Source of the DNA: an uncultured Alphaproteobacteria bacterium
GTDB taxonomy: Bacteria; Pseudomonadota; Alphaproteobacteria; GCA-2731375
DNA length: 6,458 nucleotides
Direction: 5' to 3'
Assembly: GCA_913049615.1 (NCBI GenBank)
Contig: CAJWZI010000090.1
Coordinates: 1 to 6,458, forward strand
The position numbers were made by a program, and so were the translations under genes. Within the stretch, counting starts at the first letter, position 1; every line of letters starts with the position of its first letter. Positions 1 to 6,458 of this stretch are shown one piece after another. Below the pieces are notes generated by a model, which ran no database searches, was not told where the DNA came from, and saw only the letters and a list, made by a program, of their open reading frames with translations.

Positions 1-799
1 CATATTGTGCGAATTGGATCATCGAGGCGTTGTCCCGGACCATAGACCCCCAATCGGCGGTAGGCGGCTGTATACCAACGCCGAGGAATGACAAAGCCGC
101 AATCGACAAAAACACGAAACAAAATCGCAAGCCAAATTCTGCCACCAGCGGCGGCATGATATTAGGCAAGATCTCACGTCTCATGATGCGGCCCAGTTTC
201 TCTCCACGCAGATGCGCCGCCTCGACATAATCCATCACGACGACATTCATTGCCACCGCCCGGGTTAAACGAAACACCCGGGTGGAATCGAGAACGGCGA
301 TGATGAGGATCAGGTTTACAATCGTCGAGCCGAAGATCGCGATTAGCATCAGGGCGAAAATCAGGCTCGGGATCGCCATCAGCACATCAACTACCCGGCT
401 CAAACCCTGGTCAAGCCAGGAACGGTTAATAGCCGCAACCAGACCCAAGCAGCCGCCGATGACGAAGGCCAACAGTGTCGTCGCCAGGGCGAAACCGATA
501 GTGTTACGGGCACCAAATATCAGACGGCTTAAGACATCGCGACCGATCTGGTCCGTGCCGAAAAAAAACTCTCCGCCCCAAGGCTCAAACGGTTTCTTAA
601 ACACCTGTGCTTCACCATGCGGTGCCAGCAATGGAGCAAATATTGCCACAAACAAGTAGGCAAATATGACAATCATGCCGAACCAGGCGGTCGGCGGGGC
701 ATTTTTCAGACTGATCCAAATGCGCTGAGCGCGGGTGCGGCGTTGTAGAACGAGAGCGACTTCCCCGGAGGCCGAATAGGTTTTATTGTCCCCGCTCAT
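1..799 (-). CDS. Peptide-type ABC transporter permease, DppC/OppC family (3' end cut by window edge)
   Basis: This is one of two inner-membrane channel subunits of a family 5 (dipeptide/oligopeptide/nickel-type) ABC importer. I translated the minus strand by hand: the frame is open from the ATG at 799 to the window edge, giving 266 residues with the C-terminus missing (full-length relatives have about 280-300). It starts MSGDNKTYSAS. The OppC-type N-terminal region holds the first membrane segment (about residues 38-59). It is followed by the subfamily hallmark FGTDQIGRDVLSR at about 80-92 and further hydrophobic segments near 101-124, 138-170 and 219-240. The ATPase-docking EAA loop is at about 191-213 (YVEAAHLRGEKLGRIMRRE, then ILPN). 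Its ATG overlaps the stop of the preceding permease gene by four bases (ATGA), so translation is probably coupled. The ATPase genes would be expected beyond position 1. The exact substrate cannot be read from a permease. Confidence 0.93.
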   Translation of the reverse strand, partial: MSGDNKTYSASGEVALVLQRRTRAQRIWISLKNAPPTAWFGMIVIFAYLFVAIFAPLLAPHGEAQVFKKPFEPWGGEFFFGTDQIGRDVLSRLIFGARNTIGFALATTLLAFVIGGCLGLVAAINRSWLDQGLSRVVDVLMAIPSLIFALMLIAIFGSTIVNLILIIAVLDSTRVFRLTRAVAMNVVVMDYVEAAHLRGEKLGRIMRREILPNIMPPLVAEFGLRFCFVFLSIAALSFLGVGIQPPTADWGSMVRDNASMIQFAQY

Positions 800-1788
800 C
801 GTGGATGCAACAATCTCGGATTGGTGACGATGCCGATAATATCAGCGATCAAATTCAACAGTATATAGGTAGCGGCAAAAACTAAGGCGCAGGCCTGTAC
901 CACCGGAATATCGCGGCTAGAAACCGCATCAACCATCAACTGCCCGGCCCCGGGGTAGACGAACACCACTTCGACCACGACCACGCCGACAACTAGATAG
1001 GCCAGATTGAATGCGATCACTGTAGCAATTGGCGCCCAAGCATTTGGCAATGCATGTTTGATAATTACCATGGACCTGGATAGGCCCTTCAAACGCGCCG
1101 TTTCGATATAGGCGCTGGCCATCAGGTTGATGATGGCGGCTCGGGTCATACGCATCATGTGCGCGACGATAACCAGCATCAGCGTGATCGCTGGTAGCGA
1201 GGCCTTGTATATTCGTTCGCCCAGTGGTGTCGCCTCCGTCACATTTGCCAGCGATGGTAATACCGGCCATAACGAAGCAAACAAAACAATTAGAATATAG
1301 GCGACAAAAAACTCCGGAAAAGAAATCGTTGTCAGTGTTGACGAGTTGATCACTCGGTCATAAATGGAATTACGGTAAAGCGCTGTGGTGATCCCAAGAA
1401 ACAGCGACAATGGTACAGCGATGATCGCAGTCATGCTCGCAAGGAAAAGAGTGTTCCATAATCTTGGCCCTACTAAATCCGCGACTGGTCGTGATCGATC
1501 GACCCCGGATGCGGCCCGACCGGAAAACGATGTGCCGAGATCCCCCTGTATGACTGAAGCGACCCAGTTGAGGTAACGCCGCCAAGCCGGCTTATCCAGG
1601 CCTAATTCCTCGCGGAAGGCTTTCACCGTCTCAGGTAGTGCCGCCTGTCCCAGAACCGCTTCGCCGAAATCTCCGGGCAGCATTTGGATTGAGCTGAAAA
1701 TAATCAACGAAACCAAAAACAGCGTCATCACGCCCAAAACGAGGCGTTTCAGTACCGTCGACACGATGGGATGCAAATTTACCCCCAT
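796..1788 (-). CDS. Peptide-type ABC transporter permease, DppB/OppB family
   Basis: This is the first permease subunit of the importer, a 330-residue inner-membrane protein of usual family length. Predicted membrane segments lie near residues 14-35, 113-138, 153-175, 198-215, 253-280 and 296-322, giving the six-helix pattern of the family. The periplasmic stretch between helices 1 and 2 carries the typical features: LPGD at 37-40, a block with REELGLDKP at 59-67, and the GDLGTSF motif at 82-88. The EAA loop that contacts the ATPase is at about 227-251 (YIETARLKGLSRSM, then ALPNAW), and the C-terminus has the conserved FVYPGAGQL at 276-284. The start ATG at 1788 is preceded by a weak purine-rich stretch (GAGAAA), and no better start is seen. 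The gene is first in a leftward operon, and its TGA overlaps the ATG of the DppC-type gene. Substrate is unknown; peptides are the default guess for the family. Confidence 0.95.
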   Translation of the reverse strand: MGVNLHPIVSTVLKRLVLGVMTLFLVSLIIFSSIQMLPGDFGEAVLGQAALPETVKAFREELGLDKPAWRRYLNWVASVIQGDLGTSFSGRAASGVDRSRPVADLVGPRLWNTLFLASMTAIIAVPLSLFLGITTALYRNSIYDRVINSSTLTTISFPEFFVAYILIVLFASLWPVLPSLANVTEATPLGERIYKASLPAITLMLVIVAHMMRMTRAAIINLMASAYIETARLKGLSRSMVIIKHALPNAWAPIATVIAFNLAYLVVGVVVVEVVFVYPGAGQLMVDAVSSRDIPVVQACALVFAATYILLNLIADIIGIVTNPRLLHPR

Positions 1789-1850
1789 ATTTTCTCAAAA
1801 GCCCAGGCCAAGCATGCGACGCCTGTAAACCTGACTAAAACATCTGGGTT

Positions 1851-1866
1851 AGCTCACCGTGAAGCT
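1851..1866. promoter_or_regulatory. Candidate operator: imperfect inverted repeat in the divergent region
   Basis: The sequence AGCTCACCGTGAAGCT is nearly self-complementary. AGCT and AGCT flank a TCAC-C-GTGA core (1854-1862), with one unpaired base in the arms. Two bases further out, GG on the left also matches CC on the right. A short dyad of this size in the middle of a divergent promoter region is what a dimeric repressor or activator site looks like. No regulator gene is present in the window and I do not recognise the motif as that of a named regulator, so the role is inferred. Confidence 0.3.
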
Positions 1867-1986
1867 GGCCTACCCTGAATTTTGCTGTCGGCATTTGCTT
1901 GTATGAAACAAATCACGATAACATAAGCGCAAGCCGCCAACTACGTCTAGAAACGGTTCAAGTCGGCGGAAACGATTTTTTCTAAC

Positions 1987-1990
1987 AGGG
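1987..1990 (+). promoter_or_regulatory. Ribosome binding site that decides the binding-protein start
   Basis: AGGG lies 8 bases before the ATG at 1999. The frame offers a second ATG at 2008, which would be 17 bases away, so the spacing favours 1999. Confidence 0.55.
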
Positions 1991-1998
1991 AAAATACA

Positions 1999-3612
1999 AT
2001 GGACACGATGAATAAAAGTTACCTAGACCGGCAATCCAAAAAGCTTACGACGCGGCTGATCGATCGAAGGCAGTTCATCTTATCGATGCTGGCGGCGGGG
2101 ATCGCCTTGCCCACGGCTATATCGATGGCGGGTGAAGCCATGGCGGCCACGCCAAAAAAGGGTGGTAAAATTAGGATTGGCTTAGGGCACGGCTCAACCA
2201 CGGATTCACTGGACCCCTCGACCTTCGAAAATGGCTTTTCGACTGGCGTCGGCTTTCTTTACGGTAACCATCTGACCGAAGTGGACAACAAGGGTAATTT
2301 GGTTCCGGATTTAGCGGCAAACTTTAGTCCCAGCGATGATGGCAAGGTTTGGTATTTTGAATTGCGAAAGGGTGTTGAATTCCATAGCGGCAAAACCCTA
2401 TCGGCCGATGATGTCATCACCTCGATCAACTACCACCGGGGCGAAAAATCAAAATCTGCGGCCAAAGGCATTTTGACGGCTGTAAAGAATATCCGTAAAG
2501 ACGGCAATAATAAGGTGGCTTTCGAGCTAGAGTCAGCTAACGCTGATTTTCCCTATATCATGTCCGACTACCACTTAGTGATCATGCCCTCCAAGGATGG
2601 TAAGATCGATCCGACTTCGGGGATCGGTACCGGCCCATATAAGCTTACGAATTACGAGGCGGGTGTGCGGGCAGAAGCCAAGCGCCATCCAAACTATTTC
2701 AAGTCCGGACGGGCTCATTTCGATGAAGTGTTGTTCCTGTCTTTGATTGACGTCACAGCGCGGCAAAATGCGCTAATGAGCGGCAATGTGGACGTTATTG
2801 ATCGGGTCGATCCTAAAACGGTGGACTTGCTGGCGCGCAATCCCAATGTCAAAATCCTAGAAAATACTGGAACGCTGCACTACACCTTCCCAATGCGCTT
2901 GGATGTGGAACCGTTTGGAAATTACGATCTACGCATGGCTTTGAAACTGTCCCTGAAACGTCAGGAAATGGTTGATAAGATTCTACTCGGTCATGGCGCC
3001 CTGGGTAACGACCACCCGATTTCAACAGCAAACCGGTACCATGCTTCAGACCTTCCCCAACGCGAGTTCGATAAGGACAAAGCGGCCTACCATTACAAAA
3101 AGTCCGGTCACTCCGGTACAATCAAACTCTCGGCTGCAGATGCCGCCTTTGCCGGAGCCGTCGACGCCGCGCAATTGATCGCAGCTTCAGCAAAGGAGGT
3201 CGGCATCGACATCCAGGTCGTGCGGGAGCCAAAAGACGGTTATTGGTCTAACGTTTGGAACAAGAAGGGCTGGTGCGCCTGTTATTGGGGCGGTCGTCCA
3301 ACCGAAGACTGGATGTTCTCCTCGGCTTATGTAGATTCCACCAAATGGAATGACACCGCTTGGAAAACCACAGACGGGGCGAAGAAATTCAACAAACTTG
3401 CCATCCAGGCTCGTGCCGAACTGGATGAAAGCAAACGCCGCGTTATGTATGCGGAATGTCAACGTCTGATTAATGACGACGGCGGCGCCATTGTCGCCAT
3501 GTTCGCCAACCATATTGAAGGTCTCTCAAAGAAGGTCGCCCATGACAAGGACGTCGCGGCCAATTGGTCGCTCGACGGTGGTAAGGCGGCAGAACGTTGG
3601 TGGTTCGCTTAA
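1999..3612 (+). CDS. Family 5 ABC transporter substrate-binding protein (DppA/OppA-like), Tat-type signal
   Basis: This is the periplasmic receptor that would deliver its ligand to the divergently encoded permeases. It has 537 residues, usual for the SBP_bac_5 family. The N-terminus is long and basic, then a twin-arginine signal follows: DRRQFIL at residues 22-28, a hydrophobic stretch at about 27-45, and a likely cleavage site after AMA at 47-49. The mature protein shows the family pattern: KIRIGLGHGSTTDSLDP (57-73), LVPDLAANFSPSDDGKVW (101-118), the FHSGKTLSADDV block (128-139), and GIGTGPYKLTNYEAG (208-222). Near the C-terminus is CYWGGRPTEDW (428-438), in the region that helps line the ligand pocket in relatives. 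The gene ends at a strong terminator, so it is probably monocistronic to the right. Annotated relatives are called peptide or peptide/nickel binding proteins, but many bind other solutes, so the ligand is undetermined. Confidence 0.95.
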   Translation: MDTMNKSYLDRQSKKLTTRLIDRRQFILSMLAAGIALPTAISMAGEAMAATPKKGGKIRIGLGHGSTTDSLDPSTFENGFSTGVGFLYGNHLTEVDNKGNLVPDLAANFSPSDDGKVWYFELRKGVEFHSGKTLSADDVITSINYHRGEKSKSAAKGILTAVKNIRKDGNNKVAFELESANADFPYIMSDYHLVIMPSKDGKIDPTSGIGTGPYKLTNYEAGVRAEAKRHPNYFKSGRAHFDEVLFLSLIDVTARQNALMSGNVDVIDRVDPKTVDLLARNPNVKILENTGTLHYTFPMRLDVEPFGNYDLRMALKLSLKRQEMVDKILLGHGALGNDHPISTANRYHASDLPQREFDKDKAAYHYKKSGHSGTIKLSAADAAFAGAVDAAQLIAASAKEVGIDIQVVREPKDGYWSNVWNKKGWCACYWGGRPTEDWMFSSAYVDSTKWNDTAWKTTDGAKKFNKLAIQARAELDESKRRVMYAECQRLINDDGGAIVAMFANHIEGLSKKVAHDKDVAANWSLDGGKAAERWWFA

Positions 3613-3645
3613 GATAGCTAACGAGCAGTCGTTCAGACAATAATC

Positions 3646-3680
3646 ATCGGCGGCGGGTCACCCCGCCGCCGATTGTTTTT
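3646..3680 (+). terminator. Intrinsic terminator after the binding-protein gene
   Basis: A perfect 12-base-pair, GC-rich stem (3646-3657 pairing with 3662-3673) closes a TCAC loop and is followed by TGTTTTT (3674-3680). It lies 33 bases after the TAA of the binding-protein gene. The opposite strand has no T-run after the stem, so it should act only on rightward transcription. It separates the binding-protein transcript from the downstream hydrolase gene. Confidence 0.9.
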
Positions 3681-3761
3681 GCCTTGGTGAGATTTGCATG
3701 GCCAGTTTAACGTCGTCAGCAGACTTAAATTATCGAGCTAGCAATATGGCAGACGAACATT

Positions 3762-5765
3762 GTGAAATATGTTGATAATTTTGATCACGAAGTGGTGGAG
3801 GATCCGGATCTAGGCATTGTCTTGCCCGATGGCTGCCGCCTGTCCGCTCGAGTATGGATGCCTGAAAGCGCTGTTTCGGAGCCGGTTCCGGCGATCCTTG
3901 AATATATTCCTTATCGAAAACGCGACGGCACCGCGCCAAGAGACGCGGTAACCCATCCCTGGTTCGCCGGCAAGGGCTACGCCTGCGTGCGTGTCGATAT
4001 GCGCGGCAGCGGCGAATCCGAAGGCCTATTGTTGGATGAATACACCACACAAGAGCTGCAGGATGCCTGCGACGTCATCGCCTGGCTGGCCGATCAACCC
4101 TGGTGCGATGGCAATATCGGCATGATGGGTATCTCCTGGGGCGGATTCAACGGTTTGCAGGTAGCGGCCCTCAATCCGCCGGCCTTGAAAGCGATCATCA
4201 CCATCTGCTCGACGGTGGACCGTTATGCCGACGATATCCACTACAAAGGTGGCTGTCTGCTGATAGAGAATTTTGGTTGGGCGATGACTATGCTGGGCTA
4301 TTCAGCGCGGCCACCAGACCGCACGCTAGTTGGCAACAAGTGGCTTCAAGTTTGGCAAGAACGACTTACACGTCAACCGCTCCATCTGTCGACGTGGCTG
4401 CGCCATCAGCATCGCGACGATTATTGGAAGCACGGGTCGATCTGTGAGGACTATGGCGCCATTAAGGCGGCGGTTCTGTCGATTGGTGGATGGCATGACG
4501 GATACCGTAATACCATCAGCCATCTGGTGGAGAACGTTGAAGCGCCCATCAAGGGCATTGTCGGTCCGTGGATACATAAATATCCCCACATTGCCGGGCC
4601 GGCACCAGCTATTGGATTTCTGCAGGAAGCCAGGCGCTGGTGGGACCATTGGCTCAGGGGCAAAGCTACTGGCGTCGAACAGGACCCGGCCTATCGGGCC
4701 TATGTGATGGATTCTTTGAAGCCAAAACGCTGGCATCCCGTCCGGCCGGGCCGTTGGATCGCCGAGGCGGAATGGCCCGCTGCAGGTATTTCGCCGCATA
4801 TTCTCCATTTCTCCGTTAATGGATCATTGAGCGATACGCCAGTACGGATCGACGAGGTATTCTGTTCACCACAGGACTGCGGCGCGCAATCCGGGGAATA
4901 TTTTCCCGTTGCCTTTAGTGATGAATTCCCGGGCGAGCAGAGCATCGACGACGACAAGTCATTATGTTTCGACAGCCCAGTTCTGGACCTGGATTGGGAC
5001 ATCGTCGGCGCCCCGATTGTTTGTTTCACCGGCAACAGCAACAAACCCAACGGCCAAGTGGCGGTTCGGTTATGCAACCTGCGTCCTGACGGGACTTCGG
5101 CACATATCACCTTCGGTGTATTGAATTTGACCCATCGGCAATCCCACGAAACGCCGAAGCCACTGGTACCCGGTAAGGACTTTGAAGTCAGTTTCAGTTT
5201 GGATCAAATTGCTTATCGCCTACCAGCTGGACATCGTCTACGTGTGGCAATTTCGACAGCCTATTGGCCCTTTATCTGGCCATCACCAGAACCGATGACT
5301 TTGCGTTTACGGGATGGTCGAGTGGAACTGCCCTTGCGTCCACTTGCCGAGAGCGACGAGTGGCGTTTCGAAGCGGCCGAGGGCTCGCCAGCACAACGAG
5401 CCGAAGTTATGCGGCCGGCTTCCTATTCTCGCGAAACAACACAGGACCCCATTAGCGGCGAATCCATCACCTGCATTGATTGCGATTTCGGACAGGTCCG
5501 CGATCTCGACATCGACCTAATCTCCGGCCACCGTATGACGGAAACCTGGACTATCCTGCCGCAAGATCCGACCACGGCTCGGGGCGAAGCGGAATGGGAG
5601 CATACCGGGGGCCGCGAGGATAGTCTGTGGCGTATTCTGGCGCGCGGTGAAATCCACTGCGATAGGGAATATTTTTATATTTCCGCCAAACTGCAATGCT
5701 GGGACAACGATGAGTTGTTTTTTGAAAAGCAGTTTGACGACAAGGTAGGGCGGAGATTAGTGTGA
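3762..5765 (+). CDS. CocE/NonD-type serine hydrolase (X-Pro dipeptidyl-peptidase S15 family)
   Basis: This is an alpha/beta hydrolase that cleaves amide or ester bonds; the family includes X-Pro dipeptidyl peptidases, alpha-amino acid ester hydrolases, cephalosporin acylases and cocaine esterase. It has 667 residues and no signal peptide, so it is probably cytoplasmic. The triad is visible: nucleophile Ser125 in GISWGG, Asp246 in GGWHDGY, His272 in GPWIHKY. Tyr51 in EYIPYRKRDG fits the oxyanion-hole tyrosine of CocE. The catalytic domain with its helical cap spans about 15-290, and WWDHWLRG (293-300) leads into the jelly-roll C-terminal domain (about 300-530). About 125 further residues, ending near FEKQFDDKVGRR, go beyond the shorter CocE architecture. 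The start is GTG at 3762 with no clear Shine-Dalgarno; the next in-frame Met is residue 33, too late to keep the conserved N-terminus. A terminator upstream implies its own promoter, but none is convincing in 3681-3761. The substrate is unknown. Confidence 0.9.
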   Translation: MKYVDNFDHEVVEDPDLGIVLPDGCRLSARVWMPESAVSEPVPAILEYIPYRKRDGTAPRDAVTHPWFAGKGYACVRVDMRGSGESEGLLLDEYTTQELQDACDVIAWLADQPWCDGNIGMMGISWGGFNGLQVAALNPPALKAIITICSTVDRYADDIHYKGGCLLIENFGWAMTMLGYSARPPDRTLVGNKWLQVWQERLTRQPLHLSTWLRHQHRDDYWKHGSICEDYGAIKAAVLSIGGWHDGYRNTISHLVENVEAPIKGIVGPWIHKYPHIAGPAPAIGFLQEARRWWDHWLRGKATGVEQDPAYRAYVMDSLKPKRWHPVRPGRWIAEAEWPAAGISPHILHFSVNGSLSDTPVRIDEVFCSPQDCGAQSGEYFPVAFSDEFPGEQSIDDDKSLCFDSPVLDLDWDIVGAPIVCFTGNSNKPNGQVAVRLCNLRPDGTSAHITFGVLNLTHRQSHETPKPLVPGKDFEVSFSLDQIAYRLPAGHRLRVAISTAYWPFIWPSPEPMTLRLRDGRVELPLRPLAESDEWRFEAAEGSPAQRAEVMRPASYSRETTQDPISGESITCIDCDFGQVRDLDIDLISGHRMTETWTILPQDPTTARGEAEWEHTGGREDSLWRILARGEIHCDREYFYISAKLQCWDNDELFFEKQFDDKVGRRLV

Positions 5766-5865
5766 GATGCGGATTTGCAAAATAGATTGCACGGGCAGTG
5801 AGCGCGAGAACCCTCGGCGATGACGCTACCTCGTATAACCAAATCATGCTTGACGCGGTAGCCAG

Positions 5866-6458
5866 CTATTCCAAATAGCTCAAATATTGCGCCACATAAT
5901 CCGTCTTGACCTCTGCTTTATATGCCTCCATCAAACGTGCCGTCACTGGCCCCGGTACCGCGCCATCAGCTACTGGTCTGCCGTTGAATTTCCCCATGGG
6001 ACAAAGGCACAGGGAAGTTGACGTAATGAAAGCCTCATCCGCCGTGGCTGCGTCGTATGGCGACAGGTCATCCTCCTGTATCTCTATGCCAAGGTCACGG
6101 CATAGGTCGAGGGTTACCGCGCGACTCACACCAGCCAGAATATACTGCGCCTTAGGTGTACGTACCTTGCCGCCATGTACCAGGAAGATGTTGCTACCGC
6201 TGCCCTCAGTCAGAAATCCACGAGTATCCAACAGTACCGGCCAAGCGTCTGGCGCGGACTTCTGCGTCTCCAAGCCCGCCACAATCAGGTTCAAATAGTT
6301 GTGGGTCTTTGCCGCTGGATTGAGGGATTCGGGCGGCGTGCGCCGGGTAGATGGCACCACCACTTCGATACCGTCACGGAACAAGTTCGCCCGTTTAGCC
6401 AGCGGCAGGGGCACACATGTGACGATTACCGTGGGCTCGGCCCTGTCTCCCGGCCCGT
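5866..6458 (-). CDS. Class IV PLP-dependent aminotransferase (branched-chain/D-amino acid type), N-terminus cut by window edge
   Basis: This enzyme moves an amino group between an amino acid and a 2-oxo acid using PLP in the cytoplasm. A GTG at 6414 could start a 182-residue frame, but the frame stays open upstream to the edge. Those extra 14 codons (ending PTVIVTC) read like family sequence, so the true start lies to the right; 196 C-terminal residues are visible of a usual 280-300. Counted from the GTG, the Schiff-base lysine is residue 36 (AAKTHNYLN, codon 6307-6309), and the glutamate contacting the PLP ring nitrogen is residue 70 (TEGSGSNIFLV, codon 6205-6207). Later blocks are ILAGVSRAV and DEAFITSTS, then the VPGPVTARLMEAY tail. 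The gene converges on the hydrolase across 100 bases. The N-terminal half that sets substrate and stereo-preference is missing, so branched-chain, D-amino acid or related activity cannot be separated. Confidence 0.9.
   Translation of the reverse strand, partial: GPGDRAEPTVIVTCVPLPLAKRANLFRDGIEVVVPSTRRTPPESLNPAAKTHNYLNLIVAGLETQKSAPDAWPVLLDTRGFLTEGSGSNIFLVHGGKVRTPKAQYILAGVSRAVTLDLCRDLGIEIQEDDLSPYDAATADEAFITSTSLCLCPMGKFNGRPVADGAVPGPVTARLMEAYKAEVKTDYVAQYLSYLE

Larger units (their letters stand above)
1789..1998. promoter_or_regulatory. Divergent intergenic regulatory region between permease operon and binding-protein gene
   Basis: These 210 bases separate the leftward permease genes from the rightward binding-protein gene, so promoters for both directions should lie here. 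I see no strong sigma-70 consensus. On the plus strand the best pair is TTGCTT at 1895-1900 with GATAAC at 1917-1922 (16-base spacer) or TAACAT at 1919-1924 (18-base spacer). These are weak matches and tentative. On the minus strand a weak pair, TTCACG with TTTTAG 17 bases on, would overlap the inverted repeat at 1851-1866. No start codon with a coding-like frame is evident inside the region. That the region regulates both genes is inferred from layout; the individual boxes are low confidence. Confidence 0.55.

Noticed and set aside
282..659. Plus-strand 125-codon open frame
   Set aside because: It lies antisense to the DppC-type permease, whose minus-strand frame is open throughout and carries the family motifs. 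The plus-strand translation has no recognisable domain.
1934..1969. CCGCC / GGCGG inverted repeat upstream of the binding-protein gene
   Set aside because: Only five bases match across a 26-base gap, which is too weak to call an operator or hairpin.
4326..4808. Minus-strand 160-codon open frame opposite the hydrolase
   Set aside because: It is a shadow of the hydrolase gene: the overlapping plus-strand frame carries the catalytic Asp and His motifs, while the antisense translation shows no family pattern.
5825..5862. Inverted repeat GCTACC / GGTAGC in the convergent intergenic region
   Set aside because: The arms are six bases with a 26-base loop, the match does not extend, and no T-run follows. 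This is expected by chance; I see no clear terminator in 5766-5865.
5864..5880. Hairpin AGCTATT-CCA-AATAGCT over the aminotransferase stop codon
   Set aside because: The 7-base-pair stem is AT-rich and neither strand has a T-run after it, so it does not qualify as an intrinsic terminator. It may simply reflect the repeated codons around the stop.
5866..6414. Reading the aminotransferase as a complete 182-residue protein starting at the GTG
   Set aside because: The frame is open upstream to the window edge, the upstream codons look like family sequence, and the N-terminal domain of class IV enzymes would be absent. It is a partial gene.

Overview
The window looks like part of an ordinary chromosome from a Gram-negative bacterium with moderate GC, most likely an alphaproteobacterium (Rhodospirillales or Rhizobiales type). 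This is inferred from protein style: a Tat-exported family 5 solute-binding protein with a long basic N-terminus, a roughly 670-residue CocE/NonD-type hydrolase, and a class IV aminotransferase with the C-terminal pattern common in that class. No rRNA, tRNA, mobile element, CRISPR array or phage gene is visible.

Layout. Positions 1-1788 on the minus strand hold two inner-membrane permease genes of a peptide-type (Dpp/Opp) ABC importer. They are joined by an ATGA overlap, and the second runs off the left edge of the window. A 210-base divergent intergenic region (1789-1998) separates them from the plus-strand gene for the cognate substrate-binding protein (1999-3612). That gene ends in a strong intrinsic terminator (3646-3680). 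Next, on the plus strand, is a gene for a cytoplasmic serine hydrolase of the CocE/NonD, X-Pro dipeptidyl-peptidase S15 type (3762-5765). A class IV PLP aminotransferase gene converges on it from the right (5866-6458, minus strand) and is cut by the right edge. The window has no stretch longer than about 210 bases without a gene.

How the genes may work together. The binding protein captures a peptide-like or other small solute in the periplasm, and the two permeases (with ATPases presumably encoded left of the window) move it inward. The cytoplasmic hydrolase could cut an amide or ester bond in the imported compound, and the aminotransferase could deaminate a released amino acid. The transporter assignment is strong. 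The shared pathway is inferred from adjacency only, because the genes lie in at least three transcription units. I found no clear evidence of an undescribed system. The points most worth a second look are the divergent importer layout with an operator-like palindrome, the transporter-hydrolase-aminotransferase neighbourhood, and the extra C-terminal domain of the hydrolase.
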